A stretch of DNA of 64,000 nt from Reichenbachiella agariperforans. GTDB taxonomy: Bacteria > Bacteroidota > Bacteroidia > Cytophagales > Cyclobacteriaceae. The stretch lies in the NCBI RefSeq assembly GCF_900142205.1, contig NZ_FRAA01000003.1:62001-126000 (forward strand), read 5' to 3'. Position numbers and translations under genes: made by a program. The notes under the pieces were generated by a model, which saw only the letters and a list, made by a program, of their open reading frames with translations, was not told the origin of the DNA and did not search any database. Position 1 is the first letter of the stretch, and every line of letters begins with the position of its first letter. This document shows, one piece after another, positions 61,984 to 64,000 of this stretch.

Positions 61984-64000
61984 ATGTCTCTTAATAGATT
62001 TCTGATCCCCCTTCTTATTGTTTGTATTTTTTTTGCAGGTCTATACGGGTTGTTTCACCTACAGATAGGTGAAAATTTAGATCAAACCTTGCCAGGTCAT
62101 GATCAAAACTCCAGCATACAATCGTGGATAGACAAGCAAAAAAGTATCGTCGTATTTTCGCTGGACATTCCAATCAATATGACAATTGATGAGATAGAAC
62201 CAATAGCCTCTGACCTTTCGAAACAAATCCAACAAACAGCTCTGATCCAAAACATACAATATCAGAACGACATAGACCCTGAAAGTTTCATCCAGCTGAT
62301 ACAAGACAACCTCCCCATCTACCTAGAAGAAAAAGACTACACCCAGCTCGACAGTCTTATCGCACCAAGCTACATCACGCAAAAGCTCACCGACAACAAG
62401 AAAACCCTCATGTCCCCAGAAGGGATAGGTCAAAGAAGACAACTGCTAGACGACCCACTAGGCTTTTCTCATCTGGCACTGGCACGGTTTGGGCAGCTAC
62501 AGATGACAGATGACATCATCCAGAGTAATGGCTACTTTTTGATTCAAGACCGAAGCAAGCTACTCATCAAAGGACGGGCAACATTTGACATGGCCAACAG
62601 TGCAGCCAACCGATCTGCGGCGCATACACTAGACAGTCTCGTAGCACAGTGGAACCAGACTCATGATGCGCATACGCTAGACTACTTTGGCACTTTCTTA
62701 GTCGCGGATGAAAATGCTGAGCAAATCAAAAAAGACGTCCATCTCACGGTAACTATCGCAGTAGTGGCTATCATCCTATTACTAGCCTATTACTACCGCA
62801 AAGCAATCATTCTAGTATTATTTCTTGTCCCAGGTGTGTTTGGCATCCTCACTGCTGCAGCATTCATCTACCTGATTCAAGGGCAAATTTCTGGGCTAGC
62901 ACTGGCTGCCAGTGCCATTGTGTTCGGTATTGTGGCGGATTATTCGTTTCATTTTTTTACTCACTTTAAAGAGAATGGAAATGCCGTAAAGAGCCGAGAT
63001 GAAACCATGTTCCCACTCCTGATCAGTGCTGGCACGACCATCGTCGCATTTCTATCATTGCTATTTGCAGATTCTAAAACGTTGAATGACTTTGGGCTTT
63101 TTACCTCCCTGAGTCTGGCAGGAACGCTGTTCTTTATACTTACAGCCCTGCCTTTGATTCTGCGCCGCTTTGAAAAAGGTATCAAGTTCACAAAAACCAA
63201 TCCTCTTGACCGACTATTTGCTAAAATCAAAATAGGACAAAGCATACCTAGCAAATGGAGTATGTTCATTTTTATTGGCCTCACAAGCTGGATGCTATAC
63301 ATGGGCATAGACGTGCAGTTCGAAAGTGATCTGCGCAAAATCAACTACTACCCCGACGAACTCCAGCAACGGGAGATCGCACTACGCAACACCCATCCTA
63401 CTACCGAACAGCACCTCACTATGCTCTCCGTCGCAGCTGACGACCACAGCCCAGAATGGAACAATGAGCAGCTCGCCGACAAACTACATGAACTACAAAA
63501 CCAAAACATCATCAAGTCTCATTTTTCCCTTGCGCCTTTTCTAATATCCAAAGAAAAACAACAGGAGAGAATAGCAAGATGGAACAGCTATTGGGAACAA
63601 AAAAGAACCCCTTTCTTGCACTCATTTCAAAATGCAGCGACGCAGCAAAACTGGAAACCACAGTATTTCGATAGGTTCTACGACATGGTAGAAAACGATT
63701 ATCAAACCTACGACCTCAACGATTTCATAGCAAGTAGTGACAACCTCAGCGACATGACGCTAACAGACGAAGAACACACCGAAATCCTCACTACAGTCGT
63801 CTGTCCGATCGATCAAGTAGACAGTGTCAAACAAGAATTAGCCTCACTTTCGGGCATCGTACTCATAGACAATATGAGCATCGTCACCAAAATCGTAGAT
63901 AGCGTCAAAGACGACTTCAATTTTCTACTACTCTATGCTGGATTGGCGGTATTCATCGCCTTCCTACTCATCTATGGCAATATCGAGCTGACGCTCGTTT
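61984..64000 (+). CDS. MMPL-family exporter of the pigment cluster (3' end outside window)
   Basis: 672 codons open to the window edge. N-terminal helix (MSLNRFLIPLLIVCIFF), a periplasmic loop to about residue 250, then clustered helices (VTIAVVAIILLLAYYY, AIILVLFLVPGVFGILTAAAFIYL) with the RND/MMPL motif GIVADYSFHFFTHFKE, and a second large periplasmic domain from about residue 445. Half of a typical 12-helix MMPL/RND transporter is visible. MMPL transporters are standard partners in aryl-polyene and flexirubin clusters, moving the lipid-linked pigment across the inner membrane. It is divergent from the biosynthetic operon with a 160-bp shared gap. Confidence 0.88.
   Translation, partial: MSLNRFLIPLLIVCIFFAGLYGLFHLQIGENLDQTLPGHDQNSSIQSWIDKQKSIVVFSLDIPINMTIDEIEPIASDLSKQIQQTALIQNIQYQNDIDPESFIQLIQDNLPIYLEEKDYTQLDSLIAPSYITQKLTDNKKTLMSPEGIGQRRQLLDDPLGFSHLALARFGQLQMTDDIIQSNGYFLIQDRSKLLIKGRATFDMANSAANRSAAHTLDSLVAQWNQTHDAHTLDYFGTFLVADENAEQIKKDVHLTVTIAVVAIILLLAYYYRKAIILVLFLVPGVFGILTAAAFIYLIQGQISGLALAASAIVFGIVADYSFHFFTHFKENGNAVKSRDETMFPLLISAGTTIVAFLSLLFADSKTLNDFGLFTSLSLAGTLFFILTALPLILRRFEKGIKFTKTNPLDRLFAKIKIGQSIPSKWSMFIFIGLTSWMLYMGIDVQFESDLRKINYYPDELQQREIALRNTHPTTEQHLTMLSVAADDHSPEWNNEQLADKLHELQNQNIIKSHFSLAPFLISKEKQQERIARWNSYWEQKRTPFLHSFQNAATQQNWKPQYFDRFYDMVENDYQTYDLNDFIASSDNLSDMTLTDEEHTEILTTVVCPIDQVDSVKQELASLSGIVLIDNMSIVTKIVDSVKDDFNFLLLYAGLAVFIAFLLIYGNIELTLV

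Noticed and set aside
63326-63544. Alternative frame inside the MMPL gene, possible sign of a frameshift
   Set aside because: The MMPL frame from 61984 stays open through this stretch with family-like sequence, so the other frame is a shadow.
1-64000. tRNA, rRNA, prophage, integrase or insertion-sequence genes
   Set aside because: I looked for tRNA-like cloverleaf ends, rRNA segments, transposase DDE motifs and integrase signatures and found none that I could support.

Overview
The window looks like a piece of chromosome from a marine, gliding-type Bacteroidota, most likely order Cytophagales (Reichenbachiella/Fulvivirga-like). The evidence is two very large secreted proteins ending in type IX secretion (T9SS) sorting domains, two AraC-type hybrid two-component sensors (HTCS), moderate GC, almost no Shine-Dalgarno sequences, several TAnnTTTG-type -7 promoter boxes, and a flexirubin/aryl-polyene pigment cluster. 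The genus is inference; no rRNA or tRNA gene was seen.

Left part (1-16.9 kb): the 3' part of a repeat-rich T9SS surface protein (exact 504-bp internal period), a small exported protein and an LRR lipoprotein. These are followed by a carbohydrate block: HTCS sensor, esterase, Na+/sugar symporter and aldose 1-epimerase. A K+/H+ antiporter, an AsmA-like protein, a PorT-type outer-membrane barrel and a tiny DUF1328 membrane protein follow.

Middle (17-32.6 kb): a three-gene proton-translocating transhydrogenase operon (pntAA-pntAB-pntB), a NarL-type two-component pair and a YgiQ radical SAM protein whose promoter box nearly abuts its start codon. A predicted 27-residue membrane peptide with its own terminator lies next. 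Then comes a 2-keto-3-deoxygluconate (KDG) module: a divergent LacI-type regulator, two palindromic operators at a well-formed promoter, kdgK, a PPi-type phosphofructokinase homologue and KDPG aldolase. A second HTCS sensor (minus strand) follows; pectin/alginate/uronate degradation products are a plausible input, but no lyase is present here.

32.8-49.4 kb: an 1817-residue T9SS protein with two LamG-like domains, a membrane-anchored J-domain protein, and a GH1 glucosidase/glycosyltransferase/LpxH-like phosphoesterase operon. An 800-bp non-coding island carries a degenerate tandem array between two diverged direct repeats. A molybdenum hydroxylase operon (IorA/IorB type, with XdhC and a MocA-like cytidylyltransferase) follows, with a divergent AraC regulator.

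49.5-64 kb: a tightly packed minus-strand flexirubin/aryl-polyene operon. It starts with an aromatic amino-acid ammonia-lyase that supplies the aryl starter. It continues through FabG, three catalytically complete ketosynthases, two active-site-less ketosynthase-fold proteins, two ACPs, two hotdog dehydratases, a thioesterase, a LABLAT acyltransferase, a polysaccharide deacetylase, a LolA-like protein and a GT2-DUF2062 fusion. Many genes overlap by 1-11 nt. A divergent MMPL exporter runs off the right edge, so the cluster continues outside the window.
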